DNA of 64,000 bases from Pseudoalteromonas xiamenensis. GTDB lineage: Bacteria > Pseudomonadota > Gammaproteobacteria > Enterobacterales > Alteromonadaceae. Of this stretch, positions 54,346 to 63,955 are shown one piece after another. Position 1 is the first letter of the stretch, and every line of letters starts with the position of its first letter. Location: the NCBI RefSeq assembly GCF_042431545.1, contig NZ_JBHLYX010000030.1. One strand, given 5' to 3'. Both the position numbers and the translations under genes were made by a program. The notes below the pieces were generated by a model. That model was not told where the DNA came from, made no database searches, and worked only from the letters and a program-made list of their open reading frames with translations.

Positions 54346-55422
54346 TTAAACAACCACAACGCAGTTACGACCAGCACGCTTTGCTTGGTAAACGGCATTA
54401 TCCGCTAATTTCAATGACTGGCTAAATGGTTGCTGTAGTTCAACTTCACACACACCAAAACTGGCCGTTATCTGCAAGCGCAGTGCACCATGCTTGATAA
54501 CCAAACCTTCAACTGCCGCCCTCAAACGTTCAGCTACTGTTGCCGCATCGTCTAATTTTGTTGCGGGAAGCACCGCGAGGAATTCTTCCCCACCTAATCG
54601 GCAAAGGCAATCTTCTGTACGCAGAATTTGCAGGCAACATTCTGAAAACTGACGTAACACCACGTCACCTACATCATGACCATATTTATCATTGATGCGT
54701 TTAAAGTGGTCCAAATCGACCATCACCGCCGACAACGTAGAACCATTGCGTAAATGACGACTAATTTCCCTGCGCGTGAAATCCATTAGATAGCGCCGAT
54801 TTTTTAAACCGGTTAACGCATCTTGGAATGCAAGCAAACGTAACTTTTGTTGCAGTTGCCAAAGTTCTTTGACTAATAATCGTCGGCTACAACAATCGGC
54901 AATCATCTCGGCATAAGCAACTTCCGTTTCACTCCATTCACGAACGCCACCCCGTCCTTCGCAGCAGACAACGCCAAGTGGGATACCGTTTTTAAAAATG
55001 ACGGTATCCAACATGGTGGTTATGCCATTCGGTTGCAAGTAAATCCCGTTGAACTCTAAGGTACTTTCATCCTGCTCGGCATCATTCGCCGCAATACTCA
55101 CACCAGAGGAAATGGCTGAAAAATAGATTGGGAAATCGGTGTATTTTAAAGACGGGTAAAAGGCAAGTGGGTCCTCTTCATCTTCAGTCTGGAAATGACT
55201 CGGTACTTGCCCTGCGGGCCAATCGGTATTGGCGACATTGATCAATTTAACGGGGTGGTTAATATCGTCAAATAACCAAACGGAAATGCGATCAATACCT
55301 AAGGATAGCTGTCCTTCATGGATGATGTCAGACAAAAAACTAGGATACTCCCCAGACACATCCACTTCTTCTGAACTGATGCGACGCAGACGCTGGGTCA
55401 ATTCTGACAATCGGTTTTGCAT
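54346..55422 (-). CDS. Diguanylate cyclase with GAF-type sensor
   Basis: A 358-residue cytoplasmic protein. Residues ~20-185 resemble a GAF domain (SLGIDRISVWLFDD, VVCCEG); residues ~198-358 are a GGDEF domain with active site GGEEF (277-281) and an inhibitory RTED (268-271) five residues before it, so product inhibition is expected. It makes cyclic-di-GMP from GTP. It lies 6 bases upstream of the YoaK-like gene. A second, degenerate GGDEF/EAL protein lies 2 kb away. Confidence 0.9.
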   Translation of the reverse strand: MQNRLSELTQRLRRISSEEVDVSGEYPSFLSDIIHEGQLSLGIDRISVWLFDDINHPVKLINVANTDWPAGQVPSHFQTEDEEDPLAFYPSLKYTDFPIYFSAISSGVSIAANDAEQDESTLEFNGIYLQPNGITTMLDTVIFKNGIPLGVVCCEGRGGVREWSETEVAYAEMIADCCSRRLLVKELWQLQQKLRLLAFQDALTGLKNRRYLMDFTRREISRHLRNGSTLSAVMVDLDHFKRINDKYGHDVGDVVLRQFSECCLQILRTEDCLCRLGGEEFLAVLPATKLDDAATVAERLRAAVEGLVIKHGALRLQITASFGVCEVELQQPFSQSLKLADNAVYQAKRAGRNCVVVV

Positions 55423-55545
55423 GGTTCTCTTTGATAGTTACAACGAAAAGGCAACAGCCTCCATATCATACATTAAGAAAACCACGAAATAGGTAAGTCG
55501 TCAAGAAAATGTAAACAGCTACTTCATTGACGACAACCGTATAGG

Positions 55546-57171
55546 CTACATGTATTTTGATAAATACTTTTTGAAGACAGGATCCGTGTTCATCAGCTGT
55601 TTTTGCTCAGCTAATATTTCATGCAAAATCGTTTCAGAAGTAAGAGGATTTGCTAAGACAACACGGAACACAACCGTCGGTTGATTCTGATATTGGACAG
55701 GTGTTAAACGCGTACGGGAAACAAAAGAACGACCCGCTTCACGTTGGCGCTTTTGCATGCTGGCAGTGAATCGATTTAATGCCGCATAAATCTCAATTTT
55801 CTCTTCGTCACTTGCTTTCGCAATAGCGTCTTTAATAGCTTGTGGCACTAAACGGTAGGTCAGTAAGCACAATTCAGGTTCTGAAATCAGTTCAAAATCT
55901 TCATCTGCTTTAATCAAATCAGCAAAATATTTGGCTTTCGAAATACTTTTATCAATCAGCATTTCATAGCCTTTTCGACCGATCACTCTTAAGCACGCAT
56001 GTACTAACATGGCCATTCCAGGGCGACTGCCTTCTAAGGTATGGCTGCCTAAATCTTTCGACCCTTTACGTAAAATATACTCGGCATGATGCTCAATAGC
56101 GTCTGTAGCCGCTGGATCTTTGAAGAGCACTAACCCAGCTCCCATCGGCACATACATTTGTTTATGCGCATCGATTGTGATCGAATCAGCTCGCTCCACA
56201 CCTTTAAGTAAATGACGATGTGTTTGAGACAGTAATGTCGCCCCACCCCACGCGGCATCCACATGGAAATGACATCCTAACTCTACCGCAAGGTCTGCCA
56301 TGTCCTCTAAAGGATCGATATTGCCCGTTTCCGTTGTCCCCGCAACACCAACCAGTGCCATCACTTTGATGCCTTTAGCTTCAAGTTCTAGTGCTTTTTG
56401 GCGCATTAAATCTACACGAACACGGTTGTTGTGGTCGGTTGGAATGGCTACAAAGTTGTCTCGGCCAATGCCCAGCACGTCCGCAGCCTTGCCCAGCGAG
56501 TAGTGGCCTCGTTCAGACACGAGAACCGCCAGTCCTCGATAACCATAGTGCAATAGACCAGCCACCATCCCTTGCGCTGAAATGCCAGTAAATTCACCAT
56601 CAGGCTTTAAGAGTCGGTTTCGGGCAATCCAAAGCGCAGAAATGTTTGCGACAGTGCCACCAGAGCAAAATGCACCAAGTGCGGTATTCGCGCTGTGCAT
56701 GCATTTATTGTAGAACCCTTTACTTTCGCCGAAGGCTAAGTGATGCATCATTCCAAGCACCTGACGTTCTAATGGCGTAAATGCTTTGGACGTCTCGATT
56801 TTTACCAAGTTTTGGTTAAGACCCACCATCAGCTTCGATAATGGCAGCACAAAGTGTGGTAATGCAGAAGTCATATGACCAATAAAGCTAGGTGCGGCAG
56901 TATGCACTGAATGGGCGACTAACTGGTCCATAATTTCTTGCGCATAGTCGGAAACGAACATGGGCTCTTCGGGTATCGCAGCTGACTGAAAATCTTTCTC
57001 GATTTCGTGCAGCGGCTTTTCCACAGCAGCAATATTCTCTTTTAAAAATCCAGCCAAATTACTCGAAATTTCTAGCTCGATTCTGCTTAAAGTCGACCCT
57101 GGCGCTTCAGGAACAGTAAATATACGCATAAGAGTATCTTCAGAAGCGACAGCACAACGCTTTTGGTCCAT
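55546..57171 (-). CDS. panP: Pyridoxal phosphate-dependent aspartate 1-decarboxylase (PanP)
   Basis: A 541-residue group II decarboxylase that supplies beta-alanine for pantothenate/CoA where the pyruvoyl PanD is absent, as shown in Vibrio fischeri. PLP site: Lys337 in SITIDAHKQMYVPMG; VDAAWGGATL precedes it. The length and the opening (FLKENIAAVEKPLHEIEKDF) match PanP rather than glutamate decarboxylase. ATG 57171. Single gene. A glutamate or tyrosine decarboxylase relative is the alternative, but less likely. Confidence 0.88.
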   Translation of the reverse strand: MDQKRCAVASEDTLMRIFTVPEAPGSTLSRIELEISSNLAGFLKENIAAVEKPLHEIEKDFQSAAIPEEPMFVSDYAQEIMDQLVAHSVHTAAPSFIGHMTSALPHFVLPLSKLMVGLNQNLVKIETSKAFTPLERQVLGMMHHLAFGESKGFYNKCMHSANTALGAFCSGGTVANISALWIARNRLLKPDGEFTGISAQGMVAGLLHYGYRGLAVLVSERGHYSLGKAADVLGIGRDNFVAIPTDHNNRVRVDLMRQKALELEAKGIKVMALVGVAGTTETGNIDPLEDMADLAVELGCHFHVDAAWGGATLLSQTHRHLLKGVERADSITIDAHKQMYVPMGAGLVLFKDPAATDAIEHHAEYILRKGSKDLGSHTLEGSRPGMAMLVHACLRVIGRKGYEMLIDKSISKAKYFADLIKADEDFELISEPELCLLTYRLVPQAIKDAIAKASDEEKIEIYAALNRFTASMQKRQREAGRSFVSRTRLTPVQYQNQPTVVFRVVLANPLTSETILHEILAEQKQLMNTDPVFKKYLSKYM

Positions 57172-57469
57172 AACCTACCCGTTATCTAACCTTATAACTG
57201 CAAATAGCGGCATAATCACACCAATCTAGTTGCATACTTGATAAAAAGAAACGGCTCACTTTACTGGAAACGACGAGAAAAGTCTTCTATCTCCTTTAGA
57301 AAAGTGTCGCAACCATGACTTTTTAATGAAATATCCAAGACATTTATACCTTGGCGTTCTACACTTGAGAAGCTTTTGTCTTATCCTTTCGCTCGTTCAT
57401 CCGAGTTAGGTTGAGCTAAACGACTGTAAACGGATAAAATAAAGGAACACTAGCAAAAGGATACTGCTA

Positions 57470-59353
57470 ATGAAAACCCTTAAGCTCAAGAATATCCCCA
57501 ATTTGTGGCTCATCGTCGGTGCCATACTTTTTATCTCAAGCCTCGTCGCGTATGTCTATATCTCCTATCAGACCACGCGTGAAGAAATCATGTCTGAAGT
57601 TGACGCTAGGCTTTTACATGCGGCGCGTACTGTCCCACTAATTTTAGGGAGAGATTACCACGACAAGCTGAATCAATTGACCGACGAAGATTACCAAGCT
57701 GCCAGCAATAAGCTCTCAGAGTTGGCAAAAGCCCTTGATATGACATACGTCTACACAATGATTTACGATCCACCTTCGGTGCGATTTACTGCATCAAGTT
57801 TCACGGAGTACGACCATAAAATAGGCCGAATTAGTCGATTTAAAGAAACCTATGCCGAAGCGACCGCGGTAAATGTCCAAGCATTTTCCTCGACAACACC
57901 GCTTTTTGAGGTAGCCCACGACCGTTGGGGCAGTTTTAAATCTGTTTTTGTGCCTTATATCGCCCCTTCCGGTCAGGCTTATATTGCAGGGGCAGACATT
58001 GCGCTCGCCGATTTAGAAGCACAGTTACAACAAAGCGCGCGACAAGCAATTCTAACTGCAAGCTTCTTTTTCTTTATCGCCGCGCTTGTCGGCTTTTTGT
58101 ACTTTGTTACTTATCGAAGAACCTTAGAATATGACCCTTCGACAGGCTTTCCAGCTCGCGTTGCGCTTATGACGAAATTACGCCGTAAACAACATTTACA
58201 CTGGAGTTTAGCTGTCATTTGGGTGAAAGACCTTGAGGACATTATTGGATTTTATGGAATAAAAGTCGCTGAAGACGTGATGCAAAAACTGATGGACTTT
58301 TTCGCCTCTCGCACCGCGCCTCACTCCGTTTTTCGCCTCGCAACGGGAAAATGTGCGATTTTGTTTGAAGAAGGCGATGAATCACAACTGGTTGATTTGA
58401 TCCGTAGTTTTCCGGTATACAGCCCAATTATTAGCAATCCTCACGTCTGTATTCATCTTCACGCAGGCATCGCAACAGGCAATGCGCAAATGGTGCTTGA
58501 AAACGCCTACGTAGCCTGCCGACAAGCAAAACAACAAGGCGAGCTGTTACGTGTTTACAGTTATGAGAATCTTTCGGGGCACCTTGATCATAAGAACCAT
58601 CTTTTACTTACTAACAGCATCCATCGTGCTATTCAAAGTCAGCACATTCAGCCATTTTATGAGCCGCGTTGTGAACCTCATTCTAATTTAATCAATCAAA
58701 TTGCTTGTACTGCACGGATCTTTAACGAGTTTGGGCAACTACTCGTTGCACAGCGACTCGATCCCATTTTGTTTAATTCCGGCTTATCAAGCCAGCTATG
58801 CCAAATACTACTTAAACGCTGTATCGAACGGTTTCGTAAAGAGTCGGTCCATTGGAGTATTGTGGTGCCATTTTCTGCGATGTGCGATCCCCATTTTCTT
58901 GATTTACTCAAAGGAGAACTACGCCGTTATCCGACACCTCACCGAATTACCTTTGAAGTCGATGAACAAGATTTATTAAGTAATTATTCTGTCGTTGCGG
59001 CGTTCATCACGCAAGTCAAAGCTAAAGGCGTCAAGGTGCTCATAAACCATGTTAGCAGCGGTTTAATTACTGTTACACGGGTGATCCGGCTAGACATTGA
59101 CGCCATTATGCTTGCTCCTCACATCACGGAACATGTTTGCGATGACTGCCATGTCGCAGAATATGTCCATCATATGGCGATACAATGTGATGTAGCGAAA
59201 GTTAAGCTTTGCGCAATGGATGTCGAGAGTGCTGAACAATATGACAAGCTCGTTGAGCTCGGCGTGCATTCTTTACAAGGGCGGTTTGTCGGCGCTTCGA
59301 GCCCGCAAGTACCTCAACAATTATTAAAGCATCCTCGTCAAGCGAGTGCTTGA
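57470..59353 (+). CDS. Membrane-bound degenerate GGDEF/EAL protein
   Basis: A 627-residue protein with TM1 (residues ~13-32), a periplasmic sensor region (~33-190), TM2 (~194-215), a GGDEF-like domain (~220-365) whose active-site loop reads ATGKC (291-295) instead of GGDEF, and an EAL-like domain (~375-620). There the EAL motif is ACTAR (412-416) and the metal Asp pair is NHVSS (526-530). Neither cyclase nor phosphodiesterase chemistry is expected. The layout resembles CsrD of E. coli, also inactive, but equivalence is not shown. AAGGA precedes ATG 57470. Its last 30 bases overlap the convergent trmB-like gene. Confidence 0.85.
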   Translation: MKTLKLKNIPNLWLIVGAILFISSLVAYVYISYQTTREEIMSEVDARLLHAARTVPLILGRDYHDKLNQLTDEDYQAASNKLSELAKALDMTYVYTMIYDPPSVRFTASSFTEYDHKIGRISRFKETYAEATAVNVQAFSSTTPLFEVAHDRWGSFKSVFVPYIAPSGQAYIAGADIALADLEAQLQQSARQAILTASFFFFIAALVGFLYFVTYRRTLEYDPSTGFPARVALMTKLRRKQHLHWSLAVIWVKDLEDIIGFYGIKVAEDVMQKLMDFFASRTAPHSVFRLATGKCAILFEEGDESQLVDLIRSFPVYSPIISNPHVCIHLHAGIATGNAQMVLENAYVACRQAKQQGELLRVYSYENLSGHLDHKNHLLLTNSIHRAIQSQHIQPFYEPRCEPHSNLINQIACTARIFNEFGQLLVAQRLDPILFNSGLSSQLCQILLKRCIERFRKESVHWSIVVPFSAMCDPHFLDLLKGELRRYPTPHRITFEVDEQDLLSNYSVVAAFITQVKAKGVKVLINHVSSGLITVTRVIRLDIDAIMLAPHITEHVCDDCHVAEYVHHMAIQCDVAKVKLCAMDVESAEQYDKLVELGVHSLQGRFVGASSPQVPQQLLKHPRQASA

Positions 59354-59989
59354 CTGACCGGATCCCCAATACTTACGCTCAAAGGGCGTGATAGGTTCGT
59401 TGCTTTCATATGGCTCTGCACTTGTGGGGAAACCGGCAAGCGTAAGAGCATAGGCAAATTCTTCAACATACGTGGACCAATTACTTCTAACTTCGAGTTG
59501 TCCACCCAATTTTAAAATATACGGAAACACAGACCCGCCGTGCCATCGCCTCTTTATGTGTTTCGCCTTCGGCCATGGATTTGGATAAAGCAAATAGTGA
59601 TGGGATAATTGCCAACCAGCTTCTACCGCTAAGCGCCAAAAGTCATTTAAATCGGCACGTACAAGCAGGTATTGCCCAAATTCGGATTGCCGATATTCGA
59701 CTTTATGCTTTTTTAAACGATGCGATGATTTATCAATGCCAATAACTAACGCTTGAGGATGTTGTTTGGCAATATTCGCCGTACTTTCACCGACACCGCA
59801 ACACGAATCAAAAACAAGTGGACCAGTAAACGCATCCACATGTTTTTTTACGGCCTCAAAAGCGGTTTTAGTATGCGACGCAATTGGCTTTAAAAAGGGC
59901 GCTCGTAAGTGCGTCGTTACGATATCTTCAAGCTTTTCATGAATGCCATCTTGATTACTTGTCACACTTCTTGAGTTTGCCACATCCAT
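59324..59989 (-). CDS. TrmB-like tRNA methyltransferase paralogue
   Basis: A 221-residue SAM-dependent methyltransferase related to TrmB (tRNA m7G46). The SAM loop FDSCCGVGESTANIAKQ, HYLLYPNPWPKAKHIKRRWH (the TrmB catalytic region) and the tail EPITPFERKYWGSGQ (TrmB TxFE/G motif) are visible, but the overall sequence diverges from canonical TrmB. It may be a second copy acting on another tRNA or other substrate. It is last in mpl-ubiX-yadG-yadH-trmB-like; its ATG overlaps the yadH stop as TAATG. Confidence 0.8.
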   Translation of the reverse strand: MDVANSRSVTSNQDGIHEKLEDIVTTHLRAPFLKPIASHTKTAFEAVKKHVDAFTGPLVFDSCCGVGESTANIAKQHPQALVIGIDKSSHRLKKHKVEYRQSEFGQYLLVRADLNDFWRLAVEAGWQLSHHYLLYPNPWPKAKHIKRRWHGGSVFPYILKLGGQLEVRSNWSTYVEEFAYALTLAGFPTSAEPYESNEPITPFERKYWGSGQSSTRLTRML

Positions 59990-60762
59990 TAATGTCTTAG
60001 CCCTGTTCCTCGCTTAATCAATGTAAGAGCTAACGTGAACATAGCAACAATCAAAGCACTTAACACACCAAATGCTACACCGATATCAATGTCCGAAACG
60101 CCAAGAAAACCGTAACGGAAGGCATTCACCATGTACACGATAGGGTTCGCCTTAGAGACCATTTGCCAGACATCAGGTAATAGGCTAATAGAATAAAATA
60201 CGCCTCCCAAATAAGTGAGCGGAGTCAACACAAAAGTCGGAATAATGCTGATGTCGTCAAAACTATTTGCGTACACGGCATTAATAAGACCCCCGAGCGA
60301 AAAAACCGCAGAAGTCAGGACGACGGTGGCAACGATAATGCCGATGTGATGGATTTGAATATCAACGAACAATAAACTGATACACGTCACTATCGCACCA
60401 ACTAACACGCCGCGGGCCATTCCCCCTCCCATGTAACCCAGCACAATGATGTAATTCGGTACTGGGGCAACGAGCAATTCTTCAATACTCTTTTGAAATT
60501 TGGTGGAATAGAAGCTCGACGCGACATTCGCATAGGAATTAGTGATAACCGACATCATGATGAGACCAGGTACGATAAACTCCATGTAACTGAACCCTCC
60601 CATCTGACCAATGCGCGAACCAATTAGGCTGCCAAAAATAAGAAAATACAGAGTCATGGTAATAGCCGGTGGAACAAGTGTCTGAACCCAGATCCGTAAA
60701 AAACGAATACACTCTTTTATCCAAATACTTTGCAGTGCAACCCGATACTTTAGTAACCCCAT
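59989..60762 (-). CDS. yadH: ABC-2 type permease (YadH)
   Basis: A 257-residue inner membrane permease (E. coli YadH 256) with six hydrophobic helices and the ABC-2 signature GFSYMEFIVPGLIMMSVITNSY, then LTPLTYLGGVFYSISLLPD. Together with YadG it forms an exporter of unknown substrate, probably lipid- or polysaccharide-like by family. The ATG overlaps the yadG stop (TAATG), so translation is coupled. Confidence 0.92.
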   Translation of the reverse strand: MGLLKYRVALQSIWIKECIRFLRIWVQTLVPPAITMTLYFLIFGSLIGSRIGQMGGFSYMEFIVPGLIMMSVITNSYANVASSFYSTKFQKSIEELLVAPVPNYIIVLGYMGGGMARGVLVGAIVTCISLLFVDIQIHHIGIIVATVVLTSAVFSLGGLINAVYANSFDDISIIPTFVLTPLTYLGGVFYSISLLPDVWQMVSKANPIVYMVNAFRYGFLGVSDIDIGVAFGVLSALIVAMFTLALTLIKRGTGLRH

Positions 60763-61676
60763 TAGCCTCGCCCTTGTTCTAATAGACCAACAAACAACTC
60801 TTCTAAACGATTGGCCTTATTGCGCATACTTAACACTTGAATACCCTGCTCATTTAATTGCACAAAAACATTATTAAGCCCTTGGGATTTCGCCACTTCA
60901 ACTTCAAGAGTGTGGTCATCCAATTGACTAAAGCCATATCCATCTAATGTTATCGTTTTTGTCGTAGGACTCAGGTCTAAAATGAAAGTCTCTTTGTCCA
61001 ATTTTGCGAGCAAAGCTTTGATGGTCGTGTTTTCAACGATGATGCCTTTATCAATAATTGCGATATTTCGGCAAAGCAATTCAGCTTCTTCTAAATAATG
61101 CGTTGTTAAAATGATTGTGACACCTTGCTGATTTATTTTGCGTAAGAATTCCCACATCGAGCGGCGAAGTTCGATGTCTACACCAGCCGTAGGTTCATCC
61201 AAAATAAGTAATTTAGGTTCATGCATTAGTGCTCGAGCGATCATCAGACGTCGTTTCATGCCCCCAGACAGCGTTCTAGCCTGTTTATCTTTTTTCTCGT
61301 AAAGGCCAAGCTGAGTGAGTAACTTATCAGAACGCTCTAATGCAACCGCGCGTGGTACGCCATAATAACCCGCTTGCGTTACCAGAATTTGTTCTAAGGT
61401 TTCAAATTGACTGAAATTGAACTCTTGCGGCACAAGCCCAAGGTCAGCTTTTGCAGCCTCTAACGCGGTATCTATTGAATGGCCAAACACCTTGACGTCG
61501 CCAGAGGTCTTATTTACCAAGGAGGAAATAACGCCAATCGTCGTTGACTTCCCCGCTCCATTTGGACCAAGCAAAGCAAAAAAATCCCCTTGCCTGACGG
61601 TCAAATCAATGTTTTTTACAGCCTCTACGCCATTGCTATAAACTTTGCGAAGCCCCTTAATTTCGAGCGCATTCAT
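60762..61676 (-). CDS. yadG: ABC transporter ATP-binding protein (YadG)
   Basis: A 304-residue ATPase (E. coli YadG 308) with Walker A LLGPNGAGKSTTIGVI, Q-loop GLVPQEFNFSQFET, signature LSGGMKRRLMIARA, Walker B LLILDEPTAGVD and a C-terminal regulatory tail. The start is ATG 61676, overlapping the ubiX stop as TAATG and matching the YadG N-terminus (NALEIKGLRKVY); an earlier ATG at 61703 lies inside ubiX. Partner of YadH. Confidence 0.93.
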   Translation of the reverse strand: MNALEIKGLRKVYSNGVEAVKNIDLTVRQGDFFALLGPNGAGKSTTIGVISSLVNKTSGDVKVFGHSIDTALEAAKADLGLVPQEFNFSQFETLEQILVTQAGYYGVPRAVALERSDKLLTQLGLYEKKDKQARTLSGGMKRRLMIARALMHEPKLLILDEPTAGVDIELRRSMWEFLRKINQQGVTIILTTHYLEEAELLCRNIAIIDKGIIVENTTIKALLAKLDKETFILDLSPTTKTITLDGYGFSQLDDHTLEVEVAKSQGLNNVFVQLNEQGIQVLSMRNKANRLEELFVGLLEQGRG

Positions 61677-62302
61677 TACGATTTTTTCTCTCCGTATCCC
61701 CATCGCTCAGTAAGCGTATGTGTTATCCCCAAATGATCTAAAATACGTGAAACCATGAAATCGACGAGATCATCAATCGACTTTGGTTGATGGTAAAACC
61801 CTGGTGCAGCTGGCATCACCGTGACGCCTAATCGACTCAGTTTGAGCATATTCTCAAGATGGATTTCGCTAAAAGGCGTTTCTCTAGGCACGACAATCAA
61901 CTGGCCTCGCTCTTTAATTACGACGTCGGCCGCACGTTCGAGGAGGTTATCAGATGCACCTTGTGCGATTGCTGAAACGGTACCGACACTGCAGGGGCAA
62001 ATAACCATTTTCTTTGGTGCAGCTGACCCTGATGCGACAGGACTAAACCAGTTTTCTTTTCCGAATACTTTGATTTGACCTTCGTTCGCGTCGAAGAGTG
62101 CTGACAATTGCTCCGCCGCTTTTTCTTCATTTGCCGATAGCTTTACGTTTGACTCGGTATCCAATACAACACGAGCCGCACTTGAAATCAGCACAAACAC
62201 TTCGTAATTGAGCGCTACCAGAATTTCTAGGAGTCGTAAACCATAGGGTGCGCCTGACGCTCCACTAAAGCCAAGCGTAATCGCTTGTTTATAGTCAGCC
62301 AT
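61676..62302 (-). CDS. ubiX: Flavin prenyltransferase UbiX
   Basis: Makes prenylated FMN, the cofactor for UbiD decarboxylase in ubiquinone synthesis. The 208-residue protein has the flavin motif LGFSGASGAPYGLRLLEIL, the segment GSAAPKKMVICPCSVGTVSAIAQG, and PRETPFSEIHLENMLKLS. The ATG overlaps the mpl stop and its stop overlaps the yadG start. ubiD is not in the window. Confidence 0.95.
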   Translation of the reverse strand: MADYKQAITLGFSGASGAPYGLRLLEILVALNYEVFVLISSAARVVLDTESNVKLSANEEKAAEQLSALFDANEGQIKVFGKENWFSPVASGSAAPKKMVICPCSVGTVSAIAQGASDNLLERAADVVIKERGQLIVVPRETPFSEIHLENMLKLSRLGVTVMPAAPGFYHQPKSIDDLVDFMVSRILDHLGITHTLTERWGYGEKKS

Positions 62303-63654
62303 TATTGTTTTCCGTTTTTTGAAAGTGCATCCAATAGTTTGGTATGAATACCATCAAATCCACCATTACTCATCACAAGGATATGCTGATTCGGTGACGA
62401 CTTTTCAACCACTGTACTGACAATTTCATCTATTTGTTTGCTGCAAAAAGCGCCATACTGGTTGGCAATATCGTTTACGGACCAATTCAATCCATCTGGC
62501 TCATACAAATAAACAGCGTCTGCGCTATCTAATGATTCGAGTAGTGTATTTTGATGTACACCCATTTTCATGGTATTTGAGCGCGGTTCTAATATCGCAA
62601 TAATTGGTTCGCTGCCCACTTTGGCTCTTAGCCCTTCAAGCGTAGTTTTAATTGCCGTTGGATGATGTGCAAAGTCATCGTATACGGTGACGCCATTAAA
62701 GCTCCCTCTGATTTCCATACGACGTTTTGGACTAATAAATTCGGCTAGTGCGTCAATCCCCTGTTCGATTGGTACACCCACATGCCTCGCAGCTGCAAGT
62801 GCAACTAACGCATTGTGCACATTGTGTAGACCAATGGCGCTCCACGTTACCTTTCCTTTAACATGGCCTTCGAAAATCACATCGAACTCGCTGCCGTCAG
62901 CCTTAATAAGGTTATACGTCCATTCCTTCCCGATGGATTCACGTTCACTCCAACATCCTCGCTCAAGTACCCGCCCAATAGCTTCATCACCTGATGGGTA
63001 AACTACTTTACCGGTTGACGGAAGGGTGCGCATCAGATGATGGAACTGGGTTTCAATGGCGTCTAAATCTTTGAATATATCCGCATGGTCAAACTCTAGA
63101 TTATTTAGAATGAGTGTTTTTGGCAGGTAATGGACAAATTTACTGCGTTTGTCGAAAAACGCCGTATCGTATTCATCAGCTTCAATAACAAAGAATGGCG
63201 TTTCAGTAACGCGAGCCGACAGACCGAAATTTTGTACGATTCCACCTATTAAAAAACCAGGATTCAATCCTGCGTACTCTAATATCCAAGCAAGCATACT
63301 TGAGGTAGTTGTTTTTCCGTGAGTTCCAGCGACAGCTAAGACCCACGCATTTTGTAATACGTGATGTTTAAGCCACTCTGGCCCTGAAGTATAGGGAATA
63401 TGATTATTCAGTACATATTCCACACAGGGATTACCACGACTCATTGCATTCCCAATGACAACAATATCTGGCCGAGGGTTCAATTGAGAAACATCATAAC
63501 CTTGGATCAATTCAATGCCTAAAGCCTCGAGTTGAGTACTCATTGGCGGATAAACGTTAAGATCAGACCCTGTTACTTTGTGGCCTAACGCTTTTGCTAT
63601 AGCCGCAATACCACCCATGAAAGTGCCACAAATACCAAGAATATGTACGTGCAT
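62302..63654 (-). CDS. mpl: UDP-N-acetylmuramate:L-alanyl-gamma-D-glutamyl-meso-diaminopimelate ligase
   Basis: Recycles cell-wall tripeptide by joining it to UDP-MurNAc. The 450-residue Mur ligase family protein has HILGICGTFMGGIAAIAKALGH at the N-terminus, the ATP loop AGTHGKTTTSSMLAWIL, EADEYDTAFFDKRSKF and YDDFAHHPTAIKTTL, typical of Mpl. ATG 63654 has a weak, close site (AAGGA directly before) with GGGG further upstream. First gene of a five-gene operon in which all four junctions overlap as TAATG. Confidence 0.95.
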   Translation of the reverse strand: MHVHILGICGTFMGGIAAIAKALGHKVTGSDLNVYPPMSTQLEALGIELIQGYDVSQLNPRPDIVVIGNAMSRGNPCVEYVLNNHIPYTSGPEWLKHHVLQNAWVLAVAGTHGKTTTSSMLAWILEYAGLNPGFLIGGIVQNFGLSARVTETPFFVIEADEYDTAFFDKRSKFVHYLPKTLILNNLEFDHADIFKDLDAIETQFHHLMRTLPSTGKVVYPSGDEAIGRVLERGCWSERESIGKEWTYNLIKADGSEFDVIFEGHVKGKVTWSAIGLHNVHNALVALAAARHVGVPIEQGIDALAEFISPKRRMEIRGSFNGVTVYDDFAHHPTAIKTTLEGLRAKVGSEPIIAILEPRSNTMKMGVHQNTLLESLDSADAVYLYEPDGLNWSVNDIANQYGAFCSKQIDEIVSTVVEKSSPNQHILVMSNGGFDGIHTKLLDALSKNGKQ

Positions 63655-63955
63655 TCCTTAATTACCCCAAGGATCTACGAAGAGAGAAAGCGTAACTATG
63701 CCAAATTTAGGCTGTCGTTACCATGAATAATCATTGAAGAAGTTACAGTTATGGCGGTTGCGATTTTAGACTAAACTGAACGAGAGAAGTCGTCTGTATT
63801 AAATTTCAAGTTTCTATTTTTCAGGCTATCAATAAATTTTAAAGCTGAATTGACTGACGAATAGGATTTCGTCTCTTGAATTGGTTTTTGGATATATTTT
63901 TGAGCACGTAACGCAATAAAGCCCGACTCTTTCGAATCGGGCTTTCTTTAATTAG
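63655..63955. other. Intergenic region between mpl and the 5S rRNA gene
   Basis: About 300 bases, containing the terminator of the rrn operon (63918-63945) and presumably the mpl promoter. No gene or tRNA was recognised. Confidence 0.55.
63918..63945 (-). terminator. Terminator of the rRNA operon
   Basis: AAAGCCCGA / TCGGGCTTT, a 9-base stem (extended by CT/AA mismatching bases), 10 bases downstream of the 5S gene in the minus direction. T-run is short (TTTATT). Confidence 0.7.
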
